Positions 52,617 to 61,948 of a stretch of 64,000 bases of DNA are shown here, one piece after another. The notes beneath the pieces are model-generated. The model saw nothing but the letters and a program-made list of their open reading frames with translations, had not been told where the DNA came from and ran no database searches. Location of the stretch: positions 2,852,001-2,916,000 of the forward strand of contig NZ_SRLC01000001.1 in assembly GCF_004765605.1 (NCBI RefSeq), written 5' to 3'. Made by a program: the position numbers and the translations under genes. Positions within the stretch are counted from its first letter, which is position 1, and each line of letters starts with the position of its first letter. The DNA is from Hymenobacter aquaticus (GTDB taxonomy: Bacteria; Bacteroidota; Bacteroidia; Cytophagales; Hymenobacteraceae).

Positions 52617-54359
52617 TTAATACCCGGTGTTCTGCTTGATTTTGCCGCTGGTGCGGTCTACTTCCGTTTGCGGAATGGGGCGCAGCACGTGGTAATCCTT
52701 GATGTTGATGGCCGCGTTGGAGCCGTAGGTTCCGTTGGCGAGGTTGACGCGCGGCGGGTTGTAGGCCTTCACCCGCTCGATGAGCTTGCCGGTGCGCTTC
52801 AAATCGTACCAGCGCATCATCTCCCCGCACAGCTCCCGGGCCCGCTCATCCAGGATAAAGTCGATGGTAACCTGGGCTTCGGCAATTTCCATCTGGGTGG
52901 TTTTGCCCGGGGCCGCCGCCCGCCGCCGCACCACGTTGATGTAGTCCTTGGCCTGGCCGGCGTTGCCGAGGTAGAAGTAGGCTTCGGCCGCAATCAGGTA
53001 GGTTTCGGCCAGGCGGTAGATGATGTTGGGGCGGGTCGAGAAGCCGTTGACCGAGGTGCGCTGGCGCGAGTCAAACTTGTTCATCGTGGGGAAATACTCG
53101 GTAGTGTACTGGCTGGGCTGGAACACACGGTAGGGCACCGGCTTGCGGGCGGCAATGCGGGCCAGCACGGCGGCGGGCAGCTCGCGGCCGGGGTACCAGA
53201 TGGAGGTGTCGCCAATCACGGCGCTGGTGCTGCCGCTGTTGGCCCCCGGCGAGTTCACCCGGTACACGGTGGTAAACCACTTGTTGTAGCGCGTATCGGT
53301 GCTGCGCAGGGCGGCGCCGGTTTCCAGGGGGGTGCCGGCGGCGTCGCGCAGGATGTAGCTGTTCTCCAGGAAGCGCGTGATGACGTGGCGGGCGAAGGGC
53401 CGGCCGTTGTTGATGTCGCGGGCCATGTTGGGCAGCAGGTCGTAGCGGCTGCGGAAGTTGAAGCCCGCCACGTTTTCGCCCCCGAAGGTGAAGCCGTCGA
53501 TGCGCGAGAAGGTGGCGTCGCCGTTGAACTGGGCGTTGAAGATGACTTCCTTGCCGTTCTCGTTGCCTTCCTCAAACACTTTGGCCGGGTCGGTTTCCAT
53601 GCCCAGGCCATACCGGCCCTGGTTGTCGATCAGCTCCTTGGCAAACTTGGCGGCGTTGGCGTAGTCGTCGGCTTGCTTGGCCGTGGAGGTGGCGCGGTTG
53701 AGGTGTACTTTGGCCAGCAGGTGCAGGGCGGTGGCGCGCGTCACGCGGCCTGGCTGGGCGGGCTTGTCGGCAATGCTGTTCATGGCCTCGGTGAGGTCCG
53801 TCACGATCTGCGCGTACACGTCGGCCAGCGGGGCGCGGCTGATGTCCTTGGTGGGCTGGTCGATGAAGGACAGCATCAGCGGCACGTCGCCGAAGTGCCG
53901 CACCAGCACGAAGTAGTACTGGGCCCGCAGCAGCTTGGTTTCGGCCACCAGCTGCTTGAGACGGGCCGGGTCCATGCCCTGCACTTCATTCGAATACTTC
54001 AGCACGCCGTTGGCGTTGTTGATCTGCTGGTAGCACACCGTCCAGATAAACGAAGTGGAGCCGGCGTTGACGGGCGTCAGGTCGGTGGGGCTGTAGTCGT
54101 TCAGGCCGCTGCTGGAGCTGATGCCGTTGGTCCAGAGGTCGGTGCCGGCTTCGGTGGTGAAAAAGGCCGCGTCGTTGCCGTAGATCTGGCGCAGGCCCGA
54201 GTACACGCCCGTCACGCCGGCCTCGATGCCCTGCGGGGTGCCCAAAAAGCTCGGCAGCAGGACGGACTGCGGGTTTTCGTCCAGAATATCGTTGCTGCAG
54301 CTGGTGGCGCCCAGCAGCAGGCCAAAGGTGCCCAGAGTGGCCAAAAATAGCTTGTTCAT
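52617..54359 (-). CDS. SusD/RagB-family nutrient-binding lipoprotein
   Basis: 580 residues from the ATG at 54359. The lipobox is LLGATSC in MNKLFLATLGTFGLLLG, so it is anchored at the outer membrane. SusD features include ILDENPQSVLLPSFLGTPQG, the TPR-like helical core (LKQLVAETKLLRAQYYFVLV, RHFGDVPLM) and the C-terminal LDERARELCGEMMRWYDLKR. It caps the SusC transporter and grips oligosaccharides at the surface. It follows susC on the minus strand after a 150-bp gap with a tandem and inverted repeat. The neighbours indicate xylan oligosaccharides as ligand. Confidence 0.95.
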   Translation of the reverse strand: MNKLFLATLGTFGLLLGATSCSNDILDENPQSVLLPSFLGTPQGIEAGVTGVYSGLRQIYGNDAAFFTTEAGTDLWTNGISSSSGLNDYSPTDLTPVNAGSTSFIWTVCYQQINNANGVLKYSNEVQGMDPARLKQLVAETKLLRAQYYFVLVRHFGDVPLMLSFIDQPTKDISRAPLADVYAQIVTDLTEAMNSIADKPAQPGRVTRATALHLLAKVHLNRATSTAKQADDYANAAKFAKELIDNQGRYGLGMETDPAKVFEEGNENGKEVIFNAQFNGDATFSRIDGFTFGGENVAGFNFRSRYDLLPNMARDINNGRPFARHVITRFLENSYILRDAAGTPLETGAALRSTDTRYNKWFTTVYRVNSPGANSGSTSAVIGDTSIWYPGRELPAAVLARIAARKPVPYRVFQPSQYTTEYFPTMNKFDSRQRTSVNGFSTRPNIIYRLAETYLIAAEAYFYLGNAGQAKDYINVVRRRAAAPGKTTQMEIAEAQVTIDFILDERARELCGEMMRWYDLKRTGKLIERVKAYNPPRVNLANGTYGSNAAINIKDYHVLRPIPQTEVDRTSGKIKQNTGY

Positions 54360-54400
54360 ATCAGGATAGCGCCGGGGCGCGGGAAAAGAGTGAGGAGTTC

Positions 54401-54510
54401 GGTGATTAAGTGACTGAGTGAATGAGTGAGTTTGATGTTTCAACCGCGCAAACCGCGCCACTTGAACGACACTGCACTCATTCACTCAATCACTCATTCG
54501 CTCATTGAAT
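54401..54510. repeat. Family G tandem/inverted repeat in the susC-susD gap
   Basis: Imperfect 8-bp tandem units (ACTCATTC, ACTCAATC, ACTCATTC, GCTCATTG) at 54476-54507 face a diverged inverted set GTGACTGAGTGAATGAGTGA near 54410-54430. The array ends at the susC stop codon. Confidence 0.75.
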
Positions 54511-57500
54511 TAAAAGCCCAGGTTCAGGCCCACGATGAAGGAGCGGGTGAAGGGGTAGTTCACGCCGTTGCCGCCCGAGGTGCCGCCGGTCGTCACGTTG
54601 GGGTTGCCGCCGGTGAAGGCAATGCCGCCCGGCTGGCTGGGGTCGAGGCGGGTGGAGTAGGACAAGGCATCCGGGTCAATGGCTTTGTTGTCGCGGAAGA
54701 ACTGGTCCTTGGCCCAGAGCAGCGGGTTCTGCACCTGCACGTAGATGCGCGCCGTGTTCAGGAAGGCTTTCTGCGCCCAGCCCGTGGGCAGAGCGTAGCC
54801 CAGGTCGATGCTGCGGATTTTGATAAAGGTGCCGTTGCGGTAGGCCAGGGTCTGCCCGTAGGTCGGCCACTCGGTCGAGCGGGAGGTCTGGTCGGGCTGC
54901 GGATAGTCGTTCGAGGGGTTGGTGGGCGTCCAGTAGTTCAGGTTCACCTGGTTGCGGCGGCCGGTGTTGGTGGTGAAGTAGTTGGGACCGAACAGCGTGG
55001 GGTCGACGACGGTGGCGCCCACGCGGGTCAGGGCCACGACCGTCAGGTCGAACCCTTTGAACTTGAAGCGGTTGGTCAGGCCGGCCTCGTACTTGGGCTG
55101 GCGCGAGCCGACAATCACCCGGTCGTTGGCGTTGATGGTGCCGTTGCCGTCCACGTCCTCCACCTTGATCTGCCCGGGCTTCGAGCCGTACTTGCGGGCC
55201 AGGTCGGCTTCGTCGGTCTGCCAGATGCCGATTTTCTGGAAGTCGTAGAACACGTAGAGCGGCTGGTTGAGGAAGCGCTGGTTGCCCTTGTCGTCGGCGC
55301 TGCTGCCGTCGAGGTTACGCAGGTCCAGGTCGAGCACCTTTTCCCGGTTCAAAGTGAAGTTCCAGTCGGTGCTCCACTCGAAGCCGCTGGCGGTGCGCAC
55401 GTTCACCGTATTCAGCGTCACTTCCAGGCCGCGGTTCTGGGTTTGGCCGGCGTTGCGCACGTACGAAACGTAGCCGCTGGCGGCGGGCAGGGCGTCGGGC
55501 AGCAGCAGGTCGCTGGTGCGCTGCTGGTACACTTCCACCGAGCCGCTCACGCGGTTGTCGAAAAAGCCGTAGTCCAGGCCGAAGTTGGTGGTGGTGGTGT
55601 ATTCCCAGCCCAGCTTGTCATTCGGAATGGCGTTGGGCACCACGCCCACGGCCCCGGTGGAGCCGTAGTTGTAGGAGCCGTTGCCGATGCCCTGGCCCAG
55701 CGCCCCGAGGGTCTGGTAGGGGTTGACGGCGGTGCTGCCCACGCGGCCCAGGCTGGCGCGCAGCTTCAGGTTGCTCACCCAGCTCTGGTCCTGCATAAAC
55801 GACTCGTTGGCCAGGTTCCAGGCCACGGCGGCCGAGGGGAAGGGCCGGTACTTTTTGCTCGACAGGCGCGAGGAGCCGTCCACGCGCATGGTCACGGTGG
55901 CCGAGTAGCGGTTGTCGAAGGCGTAGTTCGCGCGGCCCATGTAGGACACGATGTCCCAGCGCTGGCGGTTGCTGCCGGCCGAGGTGGGCGTGCCCGAGCC
56001 CAGGTTGTAGAAGTACTGGTTGTTGGCACTCACGTTGCGCACGCCCACGCTGGTATTGTCGAAGCGGTAGCCCTGCCAGCTGTAGAGGCCGGTGAAGTTG
56101 AAGTCGTGCTTCTCGGCGAAGGTGCGGCTGTAGGTCAGGATGTTTTCCGTCAGCAGGTTGAAGGCGAAGCTGGCCGAGCGCGAGGCCGTGTTCTGCCCGC
56201 CGCCGTTCTGGGGCGTCTGCGAGGCAAAGAAGTTGCCGTTGTTTTCGGAGCGGATATCCAGGCCCACGTTCAGGCGGTAGTCCAGGCCCGGCAGAATGTT
56301 CACCTGGCCGTAGAGGCTGTTGAAGGTGCGCACCCGGCGGGTCTGGTCCTTGTGCGCGTCCTGGGCGTACAGGGTCAGCGGGTTCGAGCCGGCCGTGTCG
56401 CCGTTGGGGTACAGCACCAGGTTGCCGTTGGCGTCGCGGATGGAGGCCAGCGGGCTGGTGGTCAGCATCTGGTTGAGGATGTTGATGTTGGGGTCTTCCG
56501 CCGTGTTGTAGGTGTTGAGCGTGTTCAGCCCGATTTTCACCCGCTTGCCCACTTGCTGGTCCAGGGTGCCGCGCAGGGAGTAGCGCTCAAAGCGCTGCAC
56601 CGGCACGATGCCCGTCTCGTCGTAGTAGCCCAGGGAGACGGAGTACTGGGTCAGGTCGGTGCCGCCCGACACGCCGACGGCGTGGTTCTGGATGCGGCCC
56701 TTCTGGAACAGCAGGTCCTGGTAGTCGGTGGTGCGGCCGGCGGCGTAGTTGGCCCGCTCGTCGGCCGTCAGGAAGGCCGGCGTGGCCGGGTCGTAGTTGG
56801 GGTTCTGGGCGCGGTAGGCCTGGAGGCGGTAGTTGTAGAACTCCTGCCCGTTCTGCAAATCGTAGCGGCCGTAGGCGTCTTTCACGCCATAGTAGCCGCT
56901 GTAGGTGGCTTTGGCCGCGCCCGATTTGCCCCGGCGGGTCGAAATCAGAATGACGCCGTTGGCGCCCCGGGCCCCGTAGATGGCCGTCGAGGAAGCGTCC
57001 TTCAGCACTTCCAATGACACGATGTCGTCGGGGTTCAGGTCGTTGAGCGAGCCGTCGAAGGGCACACCGTCGACGACCAGCAGCGGGTCGTTGGAGCCGG
57101 AAAACGAGCGGTTGCCGCGGATGCGGATAACCGGCGCCTGCCCGGGCGTGGTGCTGGTGCTGCTGATGGTGACGCCGGCCGCCCGGCCTTGCAGGGCCTG
57201 GCCCACGTTGGCCACCGGCACGTCGCGCAGGGCCTGCTCATCCACCGACGAAATAGCGCCCGTCACCTGGCTTTTCTTCTGGGTCCCGTAGCCCACGACC
57301 ACCACTTCGCTCAGGGCCTTCACGTCGGAGGCCAGCGTCACGTTCAGGGTGCTGCCCGTCACGGTTACTTCCTTGCTTAAAAACCCCACCGCGCTGAGCA
57401 CCAGCGTGCTGCCCACGGGCGCGTTCAGCGAAAATGTGCCGTCGCTGTTGGAGGAAACGCCGTTGGTGGTGCCCTTCTGCAGGATGGTGACGCCGGGCAG

Positions 57501-57662
57501 GGTTTCGCCGTTTTCGGCGCTGGTGATTTTACCCGAAATAGGCTGCGCGGTTTGCGCCAGCGCCCAGGTAGGGGCCAGCACTGCCCCCGCCAGGGGTAGC
57601 CCGGAGGCCACAAACAACGGCCAGCTCAAGCAGAAAGCCGTTTTGCGTAGTGGTTGATACAT
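54510..57662 (-). CDS. SusC/RagA-family TonB-dependent receptor
   Basis: 1050 residues. After the signal peptide (ALAQTAQP) comes a carboxypeptidase-like regulatory domain (ISGKITSAENGETLPGVTIL to about residue 115). The plug domain follows (LSEVVVVGYGTQKKSQVTGA, VGQALQGRAAGVTIS, IRIRGNRSFSGSNDPLLVVD). The rest is the outer-membrane barrel, ending with aromatic-rich RSFIVGLNLGF. It imports oligosaccharides using TonB energy, together with SusD. It lies 39 bp after the SDR gene, inside what reads as one operon starting at uxuA. Xylan-type specificity is inferred from the neighbours. Confidence 0.95.
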   Translation of the reverse strand: MYQPLRKTAFCLSWPLFVASGLPLAGAVLAPTWALAQTAQPISGKITSAENGETLPGVTILQKGTTNGVSSNSDGTFSLNAPVGSTLVLSAVGFLSKEVTVTGSTLNVTLASDVKALSEVVVVGYGTQKKSQVTGAISSVDEQALRDVPVANVGQALQGRAAGVTISSTSTTPGQAPVIRIRGNRSFSGSNDPLLVVDGVPFDGSLNDLNPDDIVSLEVLKDASSTAIYGARGANGVILISTRRGKSGAAKATYSGYYGVKDAYGRYDLQNGQEFYNYRLQAYRAQNPNYDPATPAFLTADERANYAAGRTTDYQDLLFQKGRIQNHAVGVSGGTDLTQYSVSLGYYDETGIVPVQRFERYSLRGTLDQQVGKRVKIGLNTLNTYNTAEDPNINILNQMLTTSPLASIRDANGNLVLYPNGDTAGSNPLTLYAQDAHKDQTRRVRTFNSLYGQVNILPGLDYRLNVGLDIRSENNGNFFASQTPQNGGGQNTASRSASFAFNLLTENILTYSRTFAEKHDFNFTGLYSWQGYRFDNTSVGVRNVSANNQYFYNLGSGTPTSAGSNRQRWDIVSYMGRANYAFDNRYSATVTMRVDGSSRLSSKKYRPFPSAAVAWNLANESFMQDQSWVSNLKLRASLGRVGSTAVNPYQTLGALGQGIGNGSYNYGSTGAVGVVPNAIPNDKLGWEYTTTTNFGLDYGFFDNRVSGSVEVYQQRTSDLLLPDALPAASGYVSYVRNAGQTQNRGLEVTLNTVNVRTASGFEWSTDWNFTLNREKVLDLDLRNLDGSSADDKGNQRFLNQPLYVFYDFQKIGIWQTDEADLARKYGSKPGQIKVEDVDGNGTINANDRVIVGSRQPKYEAGLTNRFKFKGFDLTVVALTRVGATVVDPTLFGPNYFTTNTGRRNQVNLNYWTPTNPSNDYPQPDQTSRSTEWPTYGQTLAYRNGTFIKIRSIDLGYALPTGWAQKAFLNTARIYVQVQNPLLWAKDQFFRDNKAIDPDALSYSTRLDPSQPGGIAFTGGNPNVTTGGTSGGNGVNYPFTRSFIVGLNLGF

Positions 57663-57701
57663 GGAGTGTGGGAGTTTTATGGTGTTGACGATGTCAGAGG
57701 A

Positions 57702-58520
57702 TCAGAAGCCGATGGAGTTGCCGCCATCGACGGGCAAGGAGGCCCCGGTGATGTAGCGGGCCGCGTCGGAAGCCAGAAACACGGCGGCGTGGCCGATGTC
57801 CTGGGGCTGGCCGAATTTGCCCATGGGCGTGCGCCGCATGGCCCGGTCGCGGCGGTCGGGGTCGTTGTTCATGGCCGTGCGGCTCATCTCGGTTTCGATG
57901 AAGCCCGGGGCAATGGCGTTGACGCGCACGTTGGCGCCCGAAAACTCGGAGGCCAGCACTTTCACCATGCCCTCCACCGCCGACTTGGACGCGGCGTAGG
58001 CCACTACCCTATCGATGCCGTAGTAGGCGGCCATCGAGGAAATCATCAGAATCACGCCGCTCTGCCGGGCTACCATGCGGCGGGCGCAGGCCCGGGTCAG
58101 GGCGAATACCGAGTTCAGGTTGGTGTGCAGGATGTTGTGAAATTCCTCGTCCGTGACCTGCAAAGCAGGCTTTTTCAGGTTGATGCCGGCATTGTTGACC
58201 ACGATGTCGAGCGGGCCGTGTTCGGCTTCAATCTGGGCCACCATGTCCTCGATGGAAGCCAGGTCGCCGATGTCGTTGACGACGTAGTGCGCCGCCTCCC
58301 CGAGCGAATCGACGGCGGCCTTCAGCACTTCCTCCCGGCGGCCGGTGATGATGACGTTGGCCCCGGCGTCGGTCATGCAGCGGGCTATTTCCAGCCCGAT
58401 GCCGGTGCCGCCACCGGTGATTAGCGCCAGCCGACCTTCCAGGGAAAAGCTGTTCTGGTGGGTGAGGTTACAGGGGTGAATGGCGTGGCCATTCAGGTGC
58501 GGCATGGTTTTCATGTCCAT
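57702..58520 (-). CDS. SDR oxidoreductase, probable fructuronate reductase (mannonate dehydrogenase)
   Basis: 272 residues, a classical short-chain dehydrogenase. NAD(P) motif TGGGTGIGLEIARCM, NNAG in DIVVNNAGINLKK, and the catalytic Ser, Tyr and Lys in LMISSMAAYYG and VVAYAASKSAVEGM. It closes with YITGASLPVDGGNSIGF. It is placed between the GH67 glucuronidase and susC and near uxuA, and no UxuB of the long-chain mannitol dehydrogenase type is present. The best inference is that it reduces fructuronate to mannonate, the substrate of UxuA. A gluconate-5-dehydrogenase role is the main alternative. The exact start among several codons near 58520 is uncertain. Confidence 0.82.
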   Translation of the reverse strand: MDMKTMPHLNGHAIHPCNLTHQNSFSLEGRLALITGGGTGIGLEIARCMTDAGANVIITGRREEVLKAAVDSLGEAAHYVVNDIGDLASIEDMVAQIEAEHGPLDIVVNNAGINLKKPALQVTDEEFHNILHTNLNSVFALTRACARRMVARQSGVILMISSMAAYYGIDRVVAYAASKSAVEGMVKVLASEFSGANVRVNAIAPGFIETEMSRTAMNNDPDRRDRAMRRTPMGKFGQPQDIGHAAVFLASDAARYITGASLPVDGGNSIGF

Positions 58521-58541
58521 TGTATTTTGGTATTCAAGGCG

Positions 58542-60662
58542 TTAGCGCAGCTGGTAAATCGTCACCAGGCGTTTTATTTCATCCAGGGTGCGCTCGGGCG
58601 GGCTGAACGGGGCGGGTATCGGCTGCTTGGCAAACGACTGGAAGTAGAGCACGCAGGCGTCGCGCCACCACAGGGCTTCCTTGCGCTGGGTTTGCAGGCG
58701 GGCCGCCACGTCGGCGTGCAGCTCCGCATCGACCTGGGGCTTTACCGTGGCCCACTGCTGCTGCATCCAGGTCACGGAGTCGGCGCCGGTGTAGTAGCGG
58801 GTGCAGAGCTCGTTCCAGAGGGTGCGCCCGGTACTGAGCGGCTGGGTCCAGGGCACGTGGTGAAACCAGAGCAGGTAGTTGGGCGGGCAGGTGCTGGGGT
58901 CGTTCCAGCGGCGCTGCACCTCGGGCTTGTAGAGGGCCAGGGCGTTGCTGCCCTTTTCGGTGCGGTCGAAGCCCAGGCCCACGGCGTCGGCTTTGTGGTA
59001 GTACACGGCCGTCCAGTCGGGCCGGGCGCTGCTGGCCAGCCAGGGCTCGGGACCGTAGTGAATGGTTTGCCCCATGATGTGGTGCAAGCCCAGCGGCATG
59101 GTGTAGCGCGTGTAAATGCCGTGCGACCTGACCATCACATCGGCAATGGTGCGCACGGCCGGGGCGTCGGCAGTCAGCGTTTGGCGGGCCCACTCCTCGG
59201 CAATGGTCTGGGAGGAAAGCGTGTAGTCCCAGGCCAGACGGCCGAAGGCGTACCAGTTGGCCTGCCCCATCGGGTGGCCGGTCCAGTTGCGGTCCGCGCC
59301 GATGTTGGCCACGCCGGCAATGCCGCTGATGGCGTGCTGATCCACGGAGCCGTCCACTACTTTGGCCACCGTCGAGCCCGGGCCGTTGGCGTAAGTATCC
59401 GCGTCGAGGGTTTCCTTGAACATCGGGGCCAGGTACACCCAGTGCGTAGCGAAGCCCAGATACTCCTGCGTGAGCTGCACTTCCAGCACCAGCGGGGTGC
59501 GGGGCATGGCGCCAAACAGCGGGTGAAACGGCTCCCGGGCCTGAAAGTCAATCGGCCCGTTTTTCACCTGCACCAGGGTCTTGGGCTTGAAGCGGCCGTC
59601 GAGGGGCTTAAACTCCTGGTAGGCTTCCTTGAACCGGTCGCCATTGGAATTGGCTTTGTACACGAAGGCGCGCCACATCACCAGCCCGTCGTGCGCGCCG
59701 AGGGCGTCGGCCAGCATGTTGGCCCCGTCGGCATGGTCGCGGCCGTAGTCCTGGGGGCCGGGCTCCCCTTCCGAGTTGGCCTTCACCAGAAAGCCGCCGA
59801 AGTCGGGAATAGCCTTGTAAATCTCGTCGGTTTTGGCGGTCCACCACTGCTTCACCTTGGGGTCGAGCGGGTCGGACGAAGCCAGGCCGCCGATGACTTT
59901 GGGCGCGGCCCAGAGCACCGACAGGTACACCCGGATGCCGTAGGGCCGCATGACCGAGGCCAGGGCGACTACTTTCTCCAGGTATTCGGGCGTGAGGTAG
60001 CGGGCACTGGCATTCACGTTGTTAATCACCACGCCGTTGATGCCGATGCTGGCGTTGGCGCGGGCGTAATCCTGGTAGCGCGGGTCAATTCTTTCGGGCA
60101 GCTCATACCACTTCCAGATGCTGGAGCCCGCGTAGCCCCGCTCCACGGTGCCGTTGGGGTTGTCCCAGTGGTTGAGCAGGCGGTACTGAATGCGGGGGCT
60201 GCTGCTCAGGCTGATACCGCGCAGCGGCTGCCGCGTCTGGAGCTGACGCAGCAGGGCAAAGGCTCCGTAGAGCACGCCCGACTCGGTGCTGCCGGTCACG
60301 ACGAGGTTGCCGCCCTGCTCGGCAATGCGGTAGCCGTCCTTGCCCAGGGCCCCGCCGGAAACGTTTGCGGTAGCCTCCACAACTAAAATAATTCCGCCTT
60401 TGCCCTTTTTCGCCGCGGAGTGAATCGGGACTGTTTGGCCCAGCAGGCCTTGTAAGCCCTGTTGCAGCTCCTCGGCGGCCGTTTTCAGAATCGGGGAATT
60501 GCCCGCGCCGACAATGAAGCCAGCGGCCTTCTGGTAGTCTTTGCGCAGCCCCGGGTCCGAAATCAGGTCGTACTTCAGCCACAGCCGGTAGCCATCGTCG
60601 GCCACGCTGCGGTGAGCGGCGACGAGGAGGCAGAGCAGAAGCAGAAGGCGGCGCAGAAACAT
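58542..60662 (-). CDS. GH67 alpha-glucuronidase
   Basis: 706 residues with a signal peptide (LRRLLLLLCLLVAAHRSVAD). GH67 enzymes release (methyl)glucuronic acid from the non-reducing terminal xylose of aldouronic acids. The N-terminal domain, the central barrel (IQYRLLNHWDNPNGTVERGY, GINGVVINNVNASARYLTPE) and the catalytic region FLVKANSEGEPGPQDYGRDH and DFQAREPFHPLFG all match the family. The C-terminal helical domain includes VPWTQPLSTGRTLWNELC. It is the second gene of the operon after uxuA, which consumes the released acid after isomerisation and reduction. Confidence 0.95.
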   Translation of the reverse strand: MFLRRLLLLLCLLVAAHRSVADDGYRLWLKYDLISDPGLRKDYQKAAGFIVGAGNSPILKTAAEELQQGLQGLLGQTVPIHSAAKKGKGGIILVVEATANVSGGALGKDGYRIAEQGGNLVVTGSTESGVLYGAFALLRQLQTRQPLRGISLSSSPRIQYRLLNHWDNPNGTVERGYAGSSIWKWYELPERIDPRYQDYARANASIGINGVVINNVNASARYLTPEYLEKVVALASVMRPYGIRVYLSVLWAAPKVIGGLASSDPLDPKVKQWWTAKTDEIYKAIPDFGGFLVKANSEGEPGPQDYGRDHADGANMLADALGAHDGLVMWRAFVYKANSNGDRFKEAYQEFKPLDGRFKPKTLVQVKNGPIDFQAREPFHPLFGAMPRTPLVLEVQLTQEYLGFATHWVYLAPMFKETLDADTYANGPGSTVAKVVDGSVDQHAISGIAGVANIGADRNWTGHPMGQANWYAFGRLAWDYTLSSQTIAEEWARQTLTADAPAVRTIADVMVRSHGIYTRYTMPLGLHHIMGQTIHYGPEPWLASSARPDWTAVYYHKADAVGLGFDRTEKGSNALALYKPEVQRRWNDPSTCPPNYLLWFHHVPWTQPLSTGRTLWNELCTRYYTGADSVTWMQQQWATVKPQVDAELHADVAARLQTQRKEALWWRDACVLYFQSFAKQPIPAPFSPPERTLDEIKRLVTIYQLR

Positions 60663-60697
60663 GGGTGGGCAGGAAAGCGGGAGCGGAAACGGAAATT

Positions 60698-61948
60698 CTA
60701 GCGGGTAGCCAGGGTAGTATCGGCGGTAAGCCGGGCGGCCAGGTGGGCCTCCGTCGCCAGGGCGTGGCGGATGCCGTACTCCAGGCCGCGCAGCTCGGCC
60801 AGGCCCCGGAGGCGGCCAATGGCCGAGTAGCCGGGGTAGGTTTTCTTCTTGAGGTCGTCGAGCATCTGGTGGCCGTGGTCGGGGCGCATGGGCAGCGGGG
60901 CATTGCCTTCCCCGGTGCGGGCCCGGCGCTGCTCTTCCAGCACCAGCTCGCGCACGACAGCGTACATGTCCACGTCGCCAGTCAGGTGGTCGGCCTCGTG
61001 GAAGTTGCGCGGGTTTTCTTCGCGCTTGGTGGCCCGCAGATGCACGAAATGAATGCGGGAGCCAAAGCGGCGCACCACGCCGGCCAGGTCGTTGTCGGGC
61101 CGCACGCCCAACGAGCCGGTGCAGAACGTCAGGCCGTTGGCGGGGGCGTCGTAGGCGGCCAGCAGCTGGGCCAGGTCGGCCTCGGTGCTCACCACCCGGG
61201 GCAGGCCCAGCAGCGGATACGGCGGGTCGTCGGGGTGAATGCAGAGGTTGATGCCCACTTCCTCGGCCACCGGCCCTACCTCCCGGATAAAGTGGTAGAG
61301 GTTCTGGCGCAGGGCCAGGCTGTCGATGCTGGCGTATTCGTCGAGCAAAGCCTGAAAGCCGGCCAACTCAAAGGCTTCTTCCGAGCCGGGCAGCCCCAGC
61401 AGCACCGTGTTGGTCAGCTCGGCAATCTGGGCGGAGCTCATTTTTTCAAACTGCGCGCGGGCGGCCGTGGCAACCTCAGGCTCGTAGTCGGCCTCGGCGC
61501 CGGGCCGCCGCAGAATGCAGAGGTCGAATAAGGCGAAATCCTGCCACACGAAGCGCAGCGCCAGCGAGCCGTCGGGCAGCTGGTAGCGCAGGCTGGTGCG
61601 CGACCAGTCGAGCACGGGCATGAAGTTATAGCACACGGTGCGGATGCCGCAGGCGGCCAGGTTGCGCAGGCTCTGCTGGTAGTTGGCTATGTACGCCGCG
61701 CGCGAAGGGCGGCCTTTCTTAATGTCTTCGTGAACGGGCAGGCTTTCCACCACGGCCCAGTGCAGGGGCGAGTGGGTAGCGTTGTCGGCTTCGATGAGCT
61801 GCTGGCGGCGCCGGATTTCCTCGACGGGCCACACCGCGCCTACCGGCAGCTGGTGCAGGGCCGTGACCACGCCGGCGCAACCAGCCTGACGAATGTCGAA
61901 GAGCGAAACCGGGTCGTGGGGGCCGAACCAGCGCATGGTGTGAAGCAT
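60698..61948 (-). CDS. uxuA: Mannonate dehydratase
   Basis: 416 residues from the ATG at 61948, which aligns with the E. coli UxuA start (LHTMRWFGPHDPVSLFDIRQ). It dehydrates D-mannonate to 2-keto-3-deoxygluconate. Conserved blocks are VVTALHQLPVGAVWPVEEI, GIRTVCYNFMPVLDWSRT, the metal-site CIHPDDPPYPLLGLPRVVS and FHEADHLTGDVDMYAVV, and MRPDHGHQMLDDLKKKTYPG. It is the first gene of the long minus-strand xylan operon, divergent from the regulator gene, with a palindromic operator between them. Confidence 0.96.
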   Translation of the reverse strand: MLHTMRWFGPHDPVSLFDIRQAGCAGVVTALHQLPVGAVWPVEEIRRRQQLIEADNATHSPLHWAVVESLPVHEDIKKGRPSRAAYIANYQQSLRNLAACGIRTVCYNFMPVLDWSRTSLRYQLPDGSLALRFVWQDFALFDLCILRRPGAEADYEPEVATAARAQFEKMSSAQIAELTNTVLLGLPGSEEAFELAGFQALLDEYASIDSLALRQNLYHFIREVGPVAEEVGINLCIHPDDPPYPLLGLPRVVSTEADLAQLLAAYDAPANGLTFCTGSLGVRPDNDLAGVVRRFGSRIHFVHLRATKREENPRNFHEADHLTGDVDMYAVVRELVLEEQRRARTGEGNAPLPMRPDHGHQMLDDLKKKTYPGYSAIGRLRGLAELRGLEYGIRHALATEAHLAARLTADTTLATR

